NCBI RefSeq assembly: GCF_007748035.1
Contig: NZ_CP036278.1
Coordinates: forward strand, 5,208,001 to 5,272,000
DNA: 64,000 nucleotides
Source: Aeoliella mucimassa
Lineage (GTDB): Bacteria; Planctomycetota; Planctomycetia; Pirellulales; Lacipirellulaceae
Reading direction: 5' to 3'
In this document: piece after piece, positions 47,627-56,678 of the stretch
How the letters are laid out: every line of letters starts with the position of its first letter
Position numbering within the stretch: the stretch's first letter is position 1
The notes under the pieces: model-generated
Databases searched by the model: none
The model's input: the letters and a program-made list of their open reading frames with translations, nothing else
Told to the model about the DNA's origin: nothing
Program-made: the position numbers and the translations under genes

Positions 47627-48760
47627 ATGCCAGCTCTCCCTGAAAACTCGATCTTAGGTGTATTCGGCGGGGGACAACTGGGGCGGATGTTTGCCGAGGC
47701 CGCGCACGAGCTGAACTATCGCGTGCATGTTTACTGCCCCGAGGCCGACTGCCCCGCAGCCCAGGTTGCCGAGCTGCACACGGGAGCCGATTACCACGAC
47801 TTCCAGGCCATCGCCGAGTACGCCCAGTCGATTTCGGCGGCCACGCTGGAGTTCGAGAATGTACCAGTGGCTTCGGCCGAAGCGGCCGCGCATTACATCC
47901 CCGTCCGCCCCGGCGGCGAGGCGTTGTACACGGTGCAGGATCGCAGCCGCGAGAAGGGCTTTTTGCTGGCCGCCGGTATCGCCACGACTCCCTACCACAA
48001 CGTGCGTAGTGAGGAAGAGCTGCACCGCGCAGTCGCAGAACTCGGCACGCCTGCGGTGCTGAAAACCACGAAGTTCGGCTATGACGGCAAAGGGCAGACC
48101 ATCGTCCAGTCTCCCGAGCAGGCCGTCGAGGCATGGGGTTACCTGGGGCGTCACAAATGCGTGCTGGAGAAGTTCATCGACTTCGAGCGGGAAATCTCGG
48201 TACTGGTCGCCCGCGACACCGAGGGACGGATCGAAACATTTGGGCCGATCGAGAACGCTCACGCCAACCACATTCTCGACGTCAGCGTCTACCCAGCGAG
48301 CAGCCCTGCGGTTGCCGCCGAGGCAGCGATCGCGGCCGCCAAGAGTGTTGCGTTGGAACTCGACCTGGTGGGTCTAGCATGTGTCGAGTTCTTCGAAACC
48401 GCAGCGGGCGAGGTGATGGTAAACGAAATCGCCCCCCGCCCCCACAACTCGGGGCACCTGACTATCGAGGCGTGCGACGTCAGCCAATTCCGCCAGCAGA
48501 CACTGGCCGTGGCCGGGCACCCGGTTGCCAAGATGAACGCCCCGCGCCCGGCAGCCACGGCCAACCTGCTGGGCGATCTGTGGACCAATGGCGAACCTCG
48601 CTGGGAAGCGATTGCCGAGTTCCCGGGAGTCGAACTGCATCTGTACGGCAAAAAGTCGGCCCGCCCGGGTCGCAAAATGGGTCATCTCACCGCGGTGGCC
48701 GACTCGCCTGCCGAAGCGGAGCGACTGGTCCGCGAGGCTCGTATTGCGGTAACTCGCTAA
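47627..48760 (+). CDS. purK: N5-carboxyaminoimidazole ribonucleotide synthase
   Basis: 377 aa from the ATG at 47627; a TTG at 47594 is in frame, and neither start has a good ribosome binding site. ATP-grasp enzyme of purine synthesis. The N-terminal ILGVFGGGQLGRMFAEAA, the ATP-grasp core (TTKFGYDGKGQ, VLEKFIDFEREISVLVAR) and the metal-binding VNEIAPRPHNSGHLTIEA are all present. It makes N5-CAIR from AIR; its partner purE is not in the window. Confidence 0.95.
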   Translation: MPALPENSILGVFGGGQLGRMFAEAAHELNYRVHVYCPEADCPAAQVAELHTGADYHDFQAIAEYAQSISAATLEFENVPVASAEAAAHYIPVRPGGEALYTVQDRSREKGFLLAAGIATTPYHNVRSEEELHRAVAELGTPAVLKTTKFGYDGKGQTIVQSPEQAVEAWGYLGRHKCVLEKFIDFEREISVLVARDTEGRIETFGPIENAHANHILDVSVYPASSPAVAAEAAIAAAKSVALELDLVGLACVEFFETAAGEVMVNEIAPRPHNSGHLTIEACDVSQFRQQTLAVAGHPVAKMNAPRPAATANLLGDLWTNGEPRWEAIAEFPGVELHLYGKKSARPGRKMGHLTAVADSPAEAERLVREARIAVTR

Positions 48761-48780
48761 ACTCCCTGGTGGCTGGCTTT

Positions 48781-48798
48781 CGCGATTCGCCAATCGCG
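48781..48798. other. short perfect hairpin after purK
   Basis: CGCGATT (48781-48787) and AATCGCG (48792-48798) around CGCC, 21 bases after the purK stop. No T-run follows; weak terminator or processing site. Confidence 0.3.
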
Positions 48799-48879
48799 AC
48801 AACCGGGGCTACAATTCTGCTGCATGCGGTTTGATGCCGCTTTGTCGCCCCCTGCCCTCGCACCATCCGGAGCTATGTC

Positions 48880-49512
48880 ATGCGTATGCCAGTTGTGATG
48901 ATCCTAGGAGTCGTTTTGATGATTGGTTCGTCGATGGTAAGCCAGGCTGCTGAGTCTGCCCCCGACAAAGCGTCGGAAACGGCCAAGGCTGAGAAAGAAT
49001 GGCCCACCGCGCTCGACTTCAAGATGAAGACGCTCGAAGGCGAAGAGGTGCATTTGGCCGAGAAGTACGAAGGCAAGGTGGTGCTGTTCGTGAATGTCGC
49101 CAGCCGCTGCGGCTACACTCCTCAGTACGAAGGCCTGCAAGCGTTGCACGAAAAGTATGGCGAGCAAGGCCTGGCGATCGTCGGGGTGCCTTGCAATCAG
49201 TTTGGTGGGCAAGAGCCAGGAACCTCCGAACAAATCGCCCAATTCTGCGAAGCAAACTACGGGGTCGAGTTCGACATGCTGGGCAAGGTCAACGTGAAGC
49301 GGAGCGAAGACGACCAATGCCCCCTCTATAAGTACCTGACCGACGAAGAGAAATTGCCAGGCATCGGCAGCGATATCAAATGGAACTTCGAGAAGTTCGT
49401 GATCGGTCGCGATGGAAAGCCGATCGCCCATTATCGCTCGAAGACCGCGCCCGAATCGGAAGAGTTGACCAAGACCATTGAAGAGGCCTTAGCGGCGAAA
49501 ACTGAGGAGTAA
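48880..49512 (+). CDS. secreted glutathione peroxidase-family protein
   Basis: 210 aa. Signal peptide (about 1-23), then the GPx thioredoxin fold. The peroxidatic Cys77 lies in NVASRCGYTPQYE, Gln111 in NQFGGQEP and Trp168 in IKWNFEKF complete the catalytic site; it is a cysteine rather than selenocysteine enzyme. Export to the periplasm suggests it uses thioredoxin-like rather than glutathione reductant. Protects against peroxides. Confidence 0.92.
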   Translation: MRMPVVMILGVVLMIGSSMVSQAAESAPDKASETAKAEKEWPTALDFKMKTLEGEEVHLAEKYEGKVVLFVNVASRCGYTPQYEGLQALHEKYGEQGLAIVGVPCNQFGGQEPGTSEQIAQFCEANYGVEFDMLGKVNVKRSEDDQCPLYKYLTDEEKLPGIGSDIKWNFEKFVIGRDGKPIAHYRSKTAPESEELTKTIEEALAAKTEE

Positions 49513-49655
49513 ACTCCGGGAATTCGGCCCTATCGACTGCTATAACCGGCAGAATAGGAAAGCGAGCGTGACCCTGCAGCCCGATTGACTCAGGACGGTT
49601 GCGAGGTAGACAATACCGATAGTCCCGCTCGCCGATCCGCATGGAGCACCGTGCC

Positions 49656-50261
49656 GTGAAGAAATACGCCTTACTTGTTGTTGCTGTTTGTTTTGCCACT
49701 ACGCCCGCCTGGGCTCAGCAAGATACCGCTGCTGGCGGTGTGCCGAAGGTTCTGCTCTCGGACCAACACCAGGAAATGGTGAAGATCGGCGTCGGCGATA
49801 AGTTCCCAGAGGTCACGCTGCCGCCGGCTGCCGCTGGTGGTGAGTCGGCACCCATGGTCAAGCAGTTCGGTCAGCAGGTGACCGTGGTCGGGGTGTTCAG
49901 CCGCGACGGCGCGATGGCCAAAACCATGCTCCGCGACCTGCAGTTCGATATCAACAAGCAATATAACGCCCTGAATCCGGGCGCTGGCATGGCCAACGTG
50001 CTCCCTGTAGCGATTGCCACTGGGCTGACGCAGGATCAGGCAACCCAAACCGCTTCGGCCGCTAGCTTCGAAGGCACTTTGCTGCTCGATGGCGATGGCA
50101 CCGCCACCGCGGCGCTCGGCACTGGGCGGATGCCGCGGATCTACGTGCTCGACTCCAAGGGCAGCGTAGTTTGGTTCGATATCGAATACTCCAGCTCAAC
50201 TCGTCGCGAGATGCAGCAAGCCGTAGCCGCGTTGATTAAGCAGTCCGAAGCTAGCAACTAG
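49656..50261 (+). CDS. secreted protein with thioredoxin-like features
   Basis: 201 aa from the GTG at 49656, which has GGAG eight bases before it and gives a standard signal peptide (MKKYALLVVAVCFATTPAWAQ); the ATG at 49641 is in frame but lacks a site. The mature part has the look of an AhpC/TlpA fold (VGDKFPEVTLPPA, TVVGVFSRDG, PRIYVLDSKGSVVWFD), but no CXXC or conserved cysteine is present in it, so a redox role is doubtful. It follows the GPx gene by 143 bases. Function unknown. Confidence 0.72.
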   Translation: MKKYALLVVAVCFATTPAWAQQDTAAGGVPKVLLSDQHQEMVKIGVGDKFPEVTLPPAAAGGESAPMVKQFGQQVTVVGVFSRDGAMAKTMLRDLQFDINKQYNALNPGAGMANVLPVAIATGLTQDQATQTASAASFEGTLLLDGDGTATAALGTGRMPRIYVLDSKGSVVWFDIEYSSSTRREMQQAVAALIKQSEASN

Positions 50262-50399
50262 GCTCTCATCGGCGTGGTGCAATCGGTCGCTCGGCCGATC
50301 GAGTAGAAAAATCGGCGCGGGCCGGCCGGCTTAGCTGGAGTGCCGGAATTCCCGCTGTTTTCGGCAGCGTCCGCCCAAACTATTGCCGAAACGTGCGTC

Positions 50400-50462
50400 T
50401 GGAGAGAAAACTCCCCCAGTTTCTCGGGGTGAGGCCCTTGCAAACTGGGGTAGCTCTCTCCA
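50400..50462 (+). promoter_or_regulatory. structured leader upstream of rpsP
   Basis: Outer arms TGGAGAG (50400-50406) and CTCTCCA (50456-50462); inner perfect nine-base arms CCCCAGTTT (50414-50422) and AAACTGGGG (50442-50450). The element ends 49 bases before the rpsP start codon. Candidate autoregulatory leader of the ribosomal protein operon; it could also be a terminator without T-run. Confidence 0.5.
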
Positions 50463-50511
50463 ATAATGGGCGATTCCCAACTAAGCGATTATTCAATTCG
50501 GAGAGCCGGCA

Positions 50512-50979
50512 GTGGCAGTTCGTATTCGCATGAAACAGATGGGCCGAACCCATCGCCCGTTTTATCGCATTTGCGCCATGGACAAGCGTGCCCCTCGAGA
50601 CGGTAAAGTCTTGGAGGAACTGGGCATCTATGACCCCATGGTTCGCGACACCGACGCCCGCGTGCAACTCGACTGTGAACGGGTTGATTACTGGCTGAGC
50701 GTCGGCGCACAGCCGTCGGAAAAAGTAGCCGTGCTGCTCAAAAAGTACGGTACCAACGGTTCGCACGTCGATGCCAACAAGGCAGCCATCGAGAAGCTGG
50801 CTCAGCCTTTGGTAGTTCCAGAGCGCGGTGCCCCCGTGGTGAAGCAAAAGACACAAGAAGAGATTGAGGCCGAGGAGGCAGCAGCCGCCGCCGAAGCCGC
50901 CAAGGCAGAAGAAGGCCCCGGCGAAGAATCGGCCGAAGCCCCTGCTGAGGAAAAGCCCGAGGAGCAGGCAGCCGAGTAG
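50512..50979 (+). CDS. rpsP: ribosomal protein S16 with acidic C-terminal extension
   Basis: 155 aa from a GTG at 50512 with GGAG upstream. The first 80 residues are ordinary S16 (VRIRMKQMGRTHRPFYRICAMDKRAPRDGKVLEELGIYDP, split here by no gap). The remaining 70 are unusual: about 100-155 is Glu/Ala-rich (AEEAAAAAEAAKAEE), probably disordered. Component of the 30S subunit. First gene of rpsP-trmD-rplS; trmD begins 9 bases after its stop. Confidence 0.95.
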   Translation: MAVRIRMKQMGRTHRPFYRICAMDKRAPRDGKVLEELGIYDPMVRDTDARVQLDCERVDYWLSVGAQPSEKVAVLLKKYGTNGSHVDANKAAIEKLAQPLVVPERGAPVVKQKTQEEIEAEEAAAAAEAAKAEEGPGEESAEAPAEEKPEEQAAE

Positions 50980-50988
50980 GCGATTGCC

Positions 50989-51708
50989 ATGCGGTTTGAC
51001 TTGCTGACGCTGTTTCCCGAGATGTTTCCGGGTTACCTTGGCCAAAGCCTGTTGAACCTGGCGATCGAACGGCAGCTAGTCGAAGTCGCGGTGCACAACA
51101 TTCGCGACTGGGCACGAGGAAAACACAAGAACGTCGACGATCGACCCTACGGCGGTGGCCCCGGCATGGTGCTCTCGCCGGAACCAGTAGTCGAATGCGT
51201 CGAGGCGGTCCAGCAGATGGATTCCCGGCCAAGCCGAGTGGTGGTACTCACCCCCGGCGGGCGAAGATTCGATCAGCGGATTGCTGAAGAGTACAGCGAA
51301 GAGCAGCGTTTGCTGCTTTTATGCGGGCGGTACGAAGGGTTCGACCAACGCGTGTTTGACATCCTTCAGCCGGACGAACTTTCGATCGGCGATTTCATCC
51401 TCAACGGAGGCGAAGTCGCTGCGATGGTGGTGATCGATGCCTTGGTGCGACTCGTACCAGGCGTGCTAGGCGACGAGCAAAGCAACAAGCAAGACTCGTT
51501 TAGCAGCGAAAACCGCCTACTGGAGTTCGCCCAGTACACCCGCCCGCGAGAGTATCGCGGCCATCAGGTGCCCGAGGTGTTGCTTTCCGGCAATCACCCG
51601 GAGATCGCCGAGTGGCGCACACAAAACAGCCTGGAGCGAACTCGCCAAAGACGGCGCGATCTGCTCGACGGTAACGAACAATCCCCACAACCTGCCGACA
51701 ACTCCTAA
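50989..51708 (+). CDS. trmD: tRNA (guanine-37-N1) methyltransferase
   Basis: 239 aa, SPOUT-family enzyme that methylates G37 of tRNAs to prevent frameshifting. MRFDLLTLFPEMFPGYLGQSL at the start, DDRPYGGGPGMVL, LLCGRYEGFDQRV and the trefoil-knot segment SIGDFILNGGEVAAMVVIDA are all conserved. It uses S-adenosylmethionine. Lies between rpsP and rplS without the rimM usually found before it in proteobacteria. Confidence 0.97.
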   Translation: MRFDLLTLFPEMFPGYLGQSLLNLAIERQLVEVAVHNIRDWARGKHKNVDDRPYGGGPGMVLSPEPVVECVEAVQQMDSRPSRVVVLTPGGRRFDQRIAEEYSEEQRLLLLCGRYEGFDQRVFDILQPDELSIGDFILNGGEVAAMVVIDALVRLVPGVLGDEQSNKQDSFSSENRLLEFAQYTRPREYRGHQVPEVLLSGNHPEIAEWRTQNSLERTRQRRRDLLDGNEQSPQPADNS

Positions 51709-51749
51709 GCTTGTCGGCTTAACGTCCACGCGAGTGAAGGTGGCCAGCC

Positions 51750-52112
51750 ATGAGCCAGCAAATTCTTGATCTTGTAGAACAATCGAGCCTCAAGACCGAA
51801 GTCCCCGAGTTCGAAATCGGCGACACCGTGGACGTGCACACCAAGATTCTCGAAGGCGACAAGGAACGCATCCAGGTTTTCACCGGTGTGGTCATCGCCC
51901 GTAGCGGTTCTGGCACCCGCGAGATGTTCACTGTCCGCCGGATCGTGAACAACGAAGGCGTGGAGCGTAAGTTCCCCGTGCACTCGCCTCGCATCGACAA
52001 GGTGGAAGTCAAGCGTTCCGGCGTGGTTCGCCGTGCGAAGCTGTACTTCCTCCGCGATCGCGTTGGTAAGGCGGTCCGCCTCAAGGAACGTCGCCGCGAC
52101 ATCAAGAAATAA
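51750..52112 (+). CDS. rplS: ribosomal protein L19
   Basis: 120 aa, 50S subunit protein at the subunit interface. [34 protein letters not shown] is split across the KOW-like fold and [12 protein letters not shown] plus [18 protein letters not shown] are typical. Full length. It follows trmD by 41 bases in the same operon. Confidence 0.97.
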   Translation: MSQQILDLVEQSSLKTEVPEFEIGDTVDVHTKILEGDKERIQVFTGVVIARSGSGTREMFTVRRIVNNEGVERKFPVHSPRIDKVEVKRSGVVRRAKLYFLRDRVGKAVRLKERRRDIKK

Positions 52113-52276
52113 CGACTCGGCAGCTACCCAGTAGCCGACTCCGATATTTCAGGTGCTCTGTTCAGCCTTTTCGCACTCTGGCGACGATTATCGACTCGTG
52201 CGCTTTGCTTTCGCACGAAATTAGTATTCTATAGAAGGATTGCGGTGACATCGGGCAACTTCTGCGCTCAACCTAT

Positions 52277-52306
52277 TTGAGTCGCGGTCAGCCCCCGGTT
52301 TATACT
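52277..52306 (+). promoter_or_regulatory. promoter of the Gfo/Idh/MocA gene
   Basis: TTGAGT at 52277-52282, 18-bp spacer, TATACT at 52301-52306; predicted start near 52313, 53 bases before the ATG. Confidence 0.5.
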
Positions 52307-52365
52307 GTTAGGTATAGGCTTCGTCTCGCACAGCAACCCACCATCCTCTCTATAGGACTTCGATT

Positions 52366-53832
52366 ATGTCCACAGGCAGTACTACTCGTCGCCATTTTCT
52401 TCAAGCATCTTCCGCGGTAGGTGCTTCGCTGCTGCTCACTGGCACACGTGCCTCGGGTAGGGTGATCGGCGCGAACGATCGCGTTCGCATGGCAATCATC
52501 GGCGTGAACAGCCGTGGCAAGGCCCACATCGATGGCTTCGGCCGGATGAAAGATGTCGATCTCGCGTACATTGTCGATGCCGACGAGAACGTGCTCGCCA
52601 AGACCATGAGCAGCGTCGACAAAGCAACCGGCGGCAACCACAACTGCAAGACCGAAACCGATATTCGCAAAGTGCTTGAAGATCCGTCGATCGACGCAAT
52701 CAGCATCGCGACTCCGAATCACTGGCACTCGCTCATGACCATCTGGGGTGCCCAGCATGGCAAGCATGTGTATGTCGAAAAGCCGATGAGCCACGACATC
52801 GCCGAAGGCCGCGTCGCCGTGGCTGCTCAAGAGAAGTACGGCGTCGTCATCCAACATGGCACGCAGCGCCGCAGCGATGCAGGCATTGCCGGTCTGCACG
52901 AAGCCCTTCAAGACGGGCGTCTGCCGAAGGTGAAGATCGCCTACGGCTACGCCTGCAAGCCGCGCCGTGGGATTGGCTTCAAGCAACCATCGACTCCTCC
53001 CAGCAACCTGCATTGGGATCTCTGGAAAGGTCCCGCAGTGATCGACGAGTACCACGCGAACCTGGTGCCTTACAACTGGCACTGGTTCTGGCCTACCGGC
53101 AACGGCGAACTGAACAACCAAGGGACTCACCAGCTCGACGTCGCCCGCTGGGCGCTCGATCCCGAGCTGACTCATCCCGTGCGGGCGATGGCCATCGGTG
53201 GCCGCTTTGCCTGGGACGATCAAGGCGAAACGCCAAACACGATGTACGGTATCGCCGAATACCCGAATGGTCAGTACTTGATGTTCAATGTTCGCAACTG
53301 GGAACACAAGAACTACAAGATGGAAGTCACCAACGAGTACTACCTGGAAGATGGTAGCTTGATCGTTGGCGAAGGCCGCTACAAGATCCGTCGTCCTGGC
53401 AGCAGCGAATTCGAACCGCTCGACCTGCCACGCGGCAAGGTGACCCCTGGTGGCAACTGGCGGGCGTTCATCTCCGCGGTCAAGGCGGGCGATCCTTCTA
53501 TGGCCAATGGCAACGTGCACGATGCTCACAACGCTTGCGTGGTGGGTCACGTGATCAACAACAGCTACCGCCTTGGCGAAGAAGTTCCGTTCGACGAGAA
53601 AGCGGTGAAGTTTGGCGACAACGCCGACGCGGCCGAGCACTTCCTCCGCCTGCACGAGATGCTCAAGAAGGATGGCGGACTGACCCACGACGCCAACTAC
53701 ACGGTTGGCCCTTGGCTGCAGTTCGATCCCGAAACCGAGCGTTTCGTCGGCGATCATGCCGACGAGGCCAACGTGCTGGTGAAAGATCGCAACAACACCG
53801 GCTTCGAAGTCCCCAGCGTCGAAAACGTGTAA
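52366..53832 (+). CDS. Tat-exported Gfo/Idh/MocA-family oxidoreductase
   Basis: 488 aa. The N-terminus TTRRHFLQASSAVGASLLL is a twin-arginine signal. A Rossmann NAD(P) domain follows (VRMAIIGVNSRGKAHIDG, then VDADENV), the Gfo motif EKPMSHD (about residues 139-145, with the conserved Lys) and the C-terminal sheet domain (LDVARWALDPE). Export of a folded NAD(P)-bound oxidoreductase by Tat is typical of planctomycetes, which hold many such proteins for sugar or sugar-acid conversion; the substrate is unknown. The next gene starts at its stop codon (TAATG). Confidence 0.92.
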   Translation: MSTGSTTRRHFLQASSAVGASLLLTGTRASGRVIGANDRVRMAIIGVNSRGKAHIDGFGRMKDVDLAYIVDADENVLAKTMSSVDKATGGNHNCKTETDIRKVLEDPSIDAISIATPNHWHSLMTIWGAQHGKHVYVEKPMSHDIAEGRVAVAAQEKYGVVIQHGTQRRSDAGIAGLHEALQDGRLPKVKIAYGYACKPRRGIGFKQPSTPPSNLHWDLWKGPAVIDEYHANLVPYNWHWFWPTGNGELNNQGTHQLDVARWALDPELTHPVRAMAIGGRFAWDDQGETPNTMYGIAEYPNGQYLMFNVRNWEHKNYKMEVTNEYYLEDGSLIVGEGRYKIRRPGSSEFEPLDLPRGKVTPGGNWRAFISAVKAGDPSMANGNVHDAHNACVVGHVINNSYRLGEEVPFDEKAVKFGDNADAAEHFLRLHEMLKKDGGLTHDANYTVGPWLQFDPETERFVGDHADEANVLVKDRNNTGFEVPSVENV

Positions 53833-54263
53833 TGACGCTCCCCCGCTCCCTTTCACGTTGGACCGAGTGGCTGCGTCCCACCCCGCAGCCGCTCGGCATA
53901 CGTGGAGAGCGTTATGCGGCCCGCTGGTTGCGTCGGCAAGGCTACAAGATTGTCGCCGGCGGCCGTCGCTCGCGGTTTGGCGAAATCGACCTGATTGCGG
54001 TGCAGGGCGAAACTCTCGTATTTGTCGAGGTAAAAACCCGTCGCCAGGGCACGCTGGCCGACGCCCTCTCGGCGGTCGATCAGCAAAAGCAGCAACGCAT
54101 CGCCCGCACGGCGACTGCGTTTCTTAAGCAGCATCATCTGCTGGAGTATCCCGCCCGCTTCGATGTGATCGCTTTGGTCTGGCCCGAAGCAACTCGGTAT
54201 CCCCAGCTCCAGCATGTGCAATCGGCCTTCTCTCCAGCCGATCGTGGACAGTTCTTCAGCTAG
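53832..54263 (+). CDS. YraN-family (UPF0102) endonuclease-fold protein
   Basis: 143 aa. LGIRGERYAARWLRRQGYKIVA followed by RSRFGEIDLIA and VFVEVKTRR gives the PD-(D/E)XK core of UPF0102: Glu in GEID, then EVK. Catalytic activity of the family is not well established. The ATG at 53832 overlaps the TAA of the oxidoreductase by one base, so it is probably translated by coupling although the functions seem unrelated. Confidence 0.9.
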   Translation: MTLPRSLSRWTEWLRPTPQPLGIRGERYAARWLRRQGYKIVAGGRRSRFGEIDLIAVQGETLVFVEVKTRRQGTLADALSAVDQQKQQRIARTATAFLKQHHLLEYPARFDVIALVWPEATRYPQLQHVQSAFSPADRGQFFS

Positions 54264-54333
54264 CGCGGCCAAACTCCAGACGTTCGGTTACACTGAACCT
54301 GTCGCCGACTACCGCAGCCACGAAGGAGCCCGC

Positions 54334-55557
54334 ATGTCCACGCCGGACGAACCGATCGATCAACACGCGCAGGACGCCTTCGCCCAGCTGCTACTCGATC
54401 GGCTTGCGCAGGGTGGAGAACCCAAAGAGGTGCTTTACGACGCCGAAGCGTTTACGCTCAGCCGCGACGACGACGAGCAAACCTTCTACCTCGGCAACGC
54501 GTTTGCCGAGTACCAGCGGGCGACCGAAGATGAAAAAGAACAGGTCATCCGCGTCTTTCTCAGCACTTGGTTTACGTCGCAATTTGAGCTGCCCACGAGC
54601 TTCGACGATGCCAAGGCCGACGTGTTGGTAACCGTGCGTGATCGCAGCTATTTCGAGATCGACATCCCGCTCTGCTCCGACAACCTGGAACTCTCCGAAG
54701 GGCTGATCTACAGCGAGTATGCCGAGTGCCTGGCGATCGCTCCGGTGTACGATATGCCGACCTCCATCCGTTCGCTCAGTGCAGGCGACCTGGAAGACTG
54801 GGGAGTCACCCTGTACGAGGTGATCGAAGTCGCCAAGCAGAACCTACGCGAGATGACCCGCGAGTACGCCCAGGCGGGGGAGCTTTACCTGTTTTCGTGC
54901 GGCGATAGCCACGACGCGGCCCGCATTCTGCTGACGGAGATCATTCAAACGCTCGAAGTCTCCGGCTCACCGATCGCTCTGGTGCCAAACCGCGAAATGC
55001 TGCTCATCACCGGCGAACAGAGCGACGAAGGCCTGCAGCAAATGCTCGCGCTCGCCAAACCGGCGCTGGAGCACGAGCGTCGCATCACCGGCACCGCGTT
55101 CCGACTCACCGGCGACCAGTGGCACCCCTGGCTTCCGCCAACCGATCACCCGCTCTACTCCGAGTTTCTCCTGCTGCAGCTGCAGGGGCTGATGGGCGAT
55201 TACGAACGTCAGGAAGAGCTGTTTCGCAAGCGGGCTGCGCAAGGCAAGGCCGATGTGCCATTTCTCTCACGCTACACCGTGATGCAAAACGAAGAAGGCG
55301 CGCTCCGCAGCTACACCATCTGGCCGGGCGTTTGCCCTGCACTGCTGCCGAAAACCGACTACGTGATGTTTATGTCGAGCGACGAACAAGGCCTGCCGAC
55401 GCACTTGGCCGCAGCTGCCAGCTGGGAACAAGTAGAGCAAGTGGTCGGCTCAGCCATGAGCCCCACCGACTTCTACCCCGAACGGTATCGCGTCGAGCGT
55501 TTTCCGACCGAACAGGAACTCGAACTGCTGGGTATCGCTCCCTGGTTGCAGAAGTAA
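54334..55557 (+). CDS. DUF1444-like protein of unknown function
   Basis: 407 aa from the ATG at 54334, with AAGGAG at 54323-54328. It is acidic, without signal peptide or membrane segment. Blocks such as VLVTVRDRSYFEIDI, LYLFSCGDSHDAARILL and a central region on response to stored values resemble the DUF1444/YtpQ family, but I cannot confirm this by eye. No catalytic motif was recognised. It follows yraN-like by 70 bases. Confidence 0.7.
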   Translation: MSTPDEPIDQHAQDAFAQLLLDRLAQGGEPKEVLYDAEAFTLSRDDDEQTFYLGNAFAEYQRATEDEKEQVIRVFLSTWFTSQFELPTSFDDAKADVLVTVRDRSYFEIDIPLCSDNLELSEGLIYSEYAECLAIAPVYDMPTSIRSLSAGDLEDWGVTLYEVIEVAKQNLREMTREYAQAGELYLFSCGDSHDAARILLTEIIQTLEVSGSPIALVPNREMLLITGEQSDEGLQQMLALAKPALEHERRITGTAFRLTGDQWHPWLPPTDHPLYSEFLLLQLQGLMGDYERQEELFRKRAAQGKADVPFLSRYTVMQNEEGALRSYTIWPGVCPALLPKTDYVMFMSSDEQGLPTHLAAAASWEQVEQVVGSAMSPTDFYPERYRVERFPTEQELELLGIAPWLQK

Positions 55558-55573
55558 CCGGGGGAACTAGATC

Positions 55574-56521
55574 CTACTCCGCCGGCGTGGCCGGTTCGGT
55601 CTCGGCTGGCGTTTCGGTCTTCGGCGGTTCTGGCTGCTTCTCTTCGGCTGCCTTTTCTTCAGACGCTGGCTCTGGCAAGTCTTTGAAGTCCGGCAGGTCT
55701 TCTGGCTGCTTGAAGTGCTTGGCCTCGAGCTCCATGTGATCCCACAGCGGGGTTCCCTCGTTGCCGATGTCGCCTCCGGTGGCGAGGAAGAAGTCGCCCT
55801 CGACCTTTCCGGCGTCGATATTCACCGCTTTGTTGCCATCCGCGGTGAAACGCGCCTTGGCCAACGAGTGCCAAGTTCCGTCGGCGGTCTGCACCCAACC
55901 ATTGCCGAAGTTGGCTTTCCGTGTCAGCTTGGTCGACTCGCGGTTGCGGCGAAAGTCTTCCACGAACGAGTAGCAGCCACGGATCAGCTGCCCTTTGCCG
56001 AGGGTCGAGAAGGTGGCCATTTGCTGCCACCGCTCTTCGTCGGGCAGATACACATATCCGGTGAAGACGGTTCGCTCGCCGTCGCGGCGGCTCGACACCA
56101 CGAAGCGGTAGGTCTCGCCGACCTTCCAGTCGTAATCGTAGAACGATTGGCCGCCGGTGCCTTCGCCCCCAAACCGGCGAACGCGGACCCCCTCGCCCTG
56201 CCCCAGCACCTTCACGCGTCGCTCTTCCGGAACCGAGTTCGGATTATTCTGGCTGCCTGGATCCCACACGCTGAAGAGCACCACTTTGCGGTCGTCGGCC
56301 AGTTGCTGAATACCGAAGTACCCTCGCCCAAAACCGCACACCATGAAGTAGGTGCCAGGGGCCGACTCCTCGACCGTCATTTCGTTGTAAAACAACACCG
56401 ATTCCGGAGCGGAGTAGCCGAGGTGCACCGAGCGGCAGGCGATGCCGGTCAGCCGTTCGCTTGCCTGGCCCACGGTTGAAAAGAGTGCTGCCAGAGCGAT
56501 AAAAAGCAGAATTCGGGGCAT
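55574..56521 (-). CDS. secreted DUF3472-like protein
   Basis: 315 aa from the ATG at 56521. Signal peptide (RILLFIALAALFSTVGQA), a beta-rich domain with FMVCGFGRGYFGIQQL and VVLFSVWDPG that resembles DUF3472, and a low-complexity acidic/proline C-terminus (about 270-315, EKAAEEKQPEPPKTETPAETEP). The likely location is periplasm or cell surface; function unknown. Convergent with the DUF1444-like gene, 16 bases apart. Confidence 0.75.
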   Translation of the reverse strand: MPRILLFIALAALFSTVGQASERLTGIACRSVHLGYSAPESVLFYNEMTVEESAPGTYFMVCGFGRGYFGIQQLADDRKVVLFSVWDPGSQNNPNSVPEERRVKVLGQGEGVRVRRFGGEGTGGQSFYDYDWKVGETYRFVVSSRRDGERTVFTGYVYLPDEERWQQMATFSTLGKGQLIRGCYSFVEDFRRNRESTKLTRKANFGNGWVQTADGTWHSLAKARFTADGNKAVNIDAGKVEGDFFLATGGDIGNEGTPLWDHMELEAKHFKQPEDLPDFKDLPEPASEEKAAEEKQPEPPKTETPAETEPATPAE

Positions 56522-56678
56522 CTTTGCAACCTCGCACCAAGTGGGGAAAAGGCCCAATTATAGCCACCGGTCGTCGCTCGATGAAAACCCCTCTGCAAGC
56601 ACCCCCTAAACGTTTAGAATCGGTAGCATTCAGGCAATCCGCTCCCTCCTACCTGCATGCCAGGAAGGCACTCTGACG

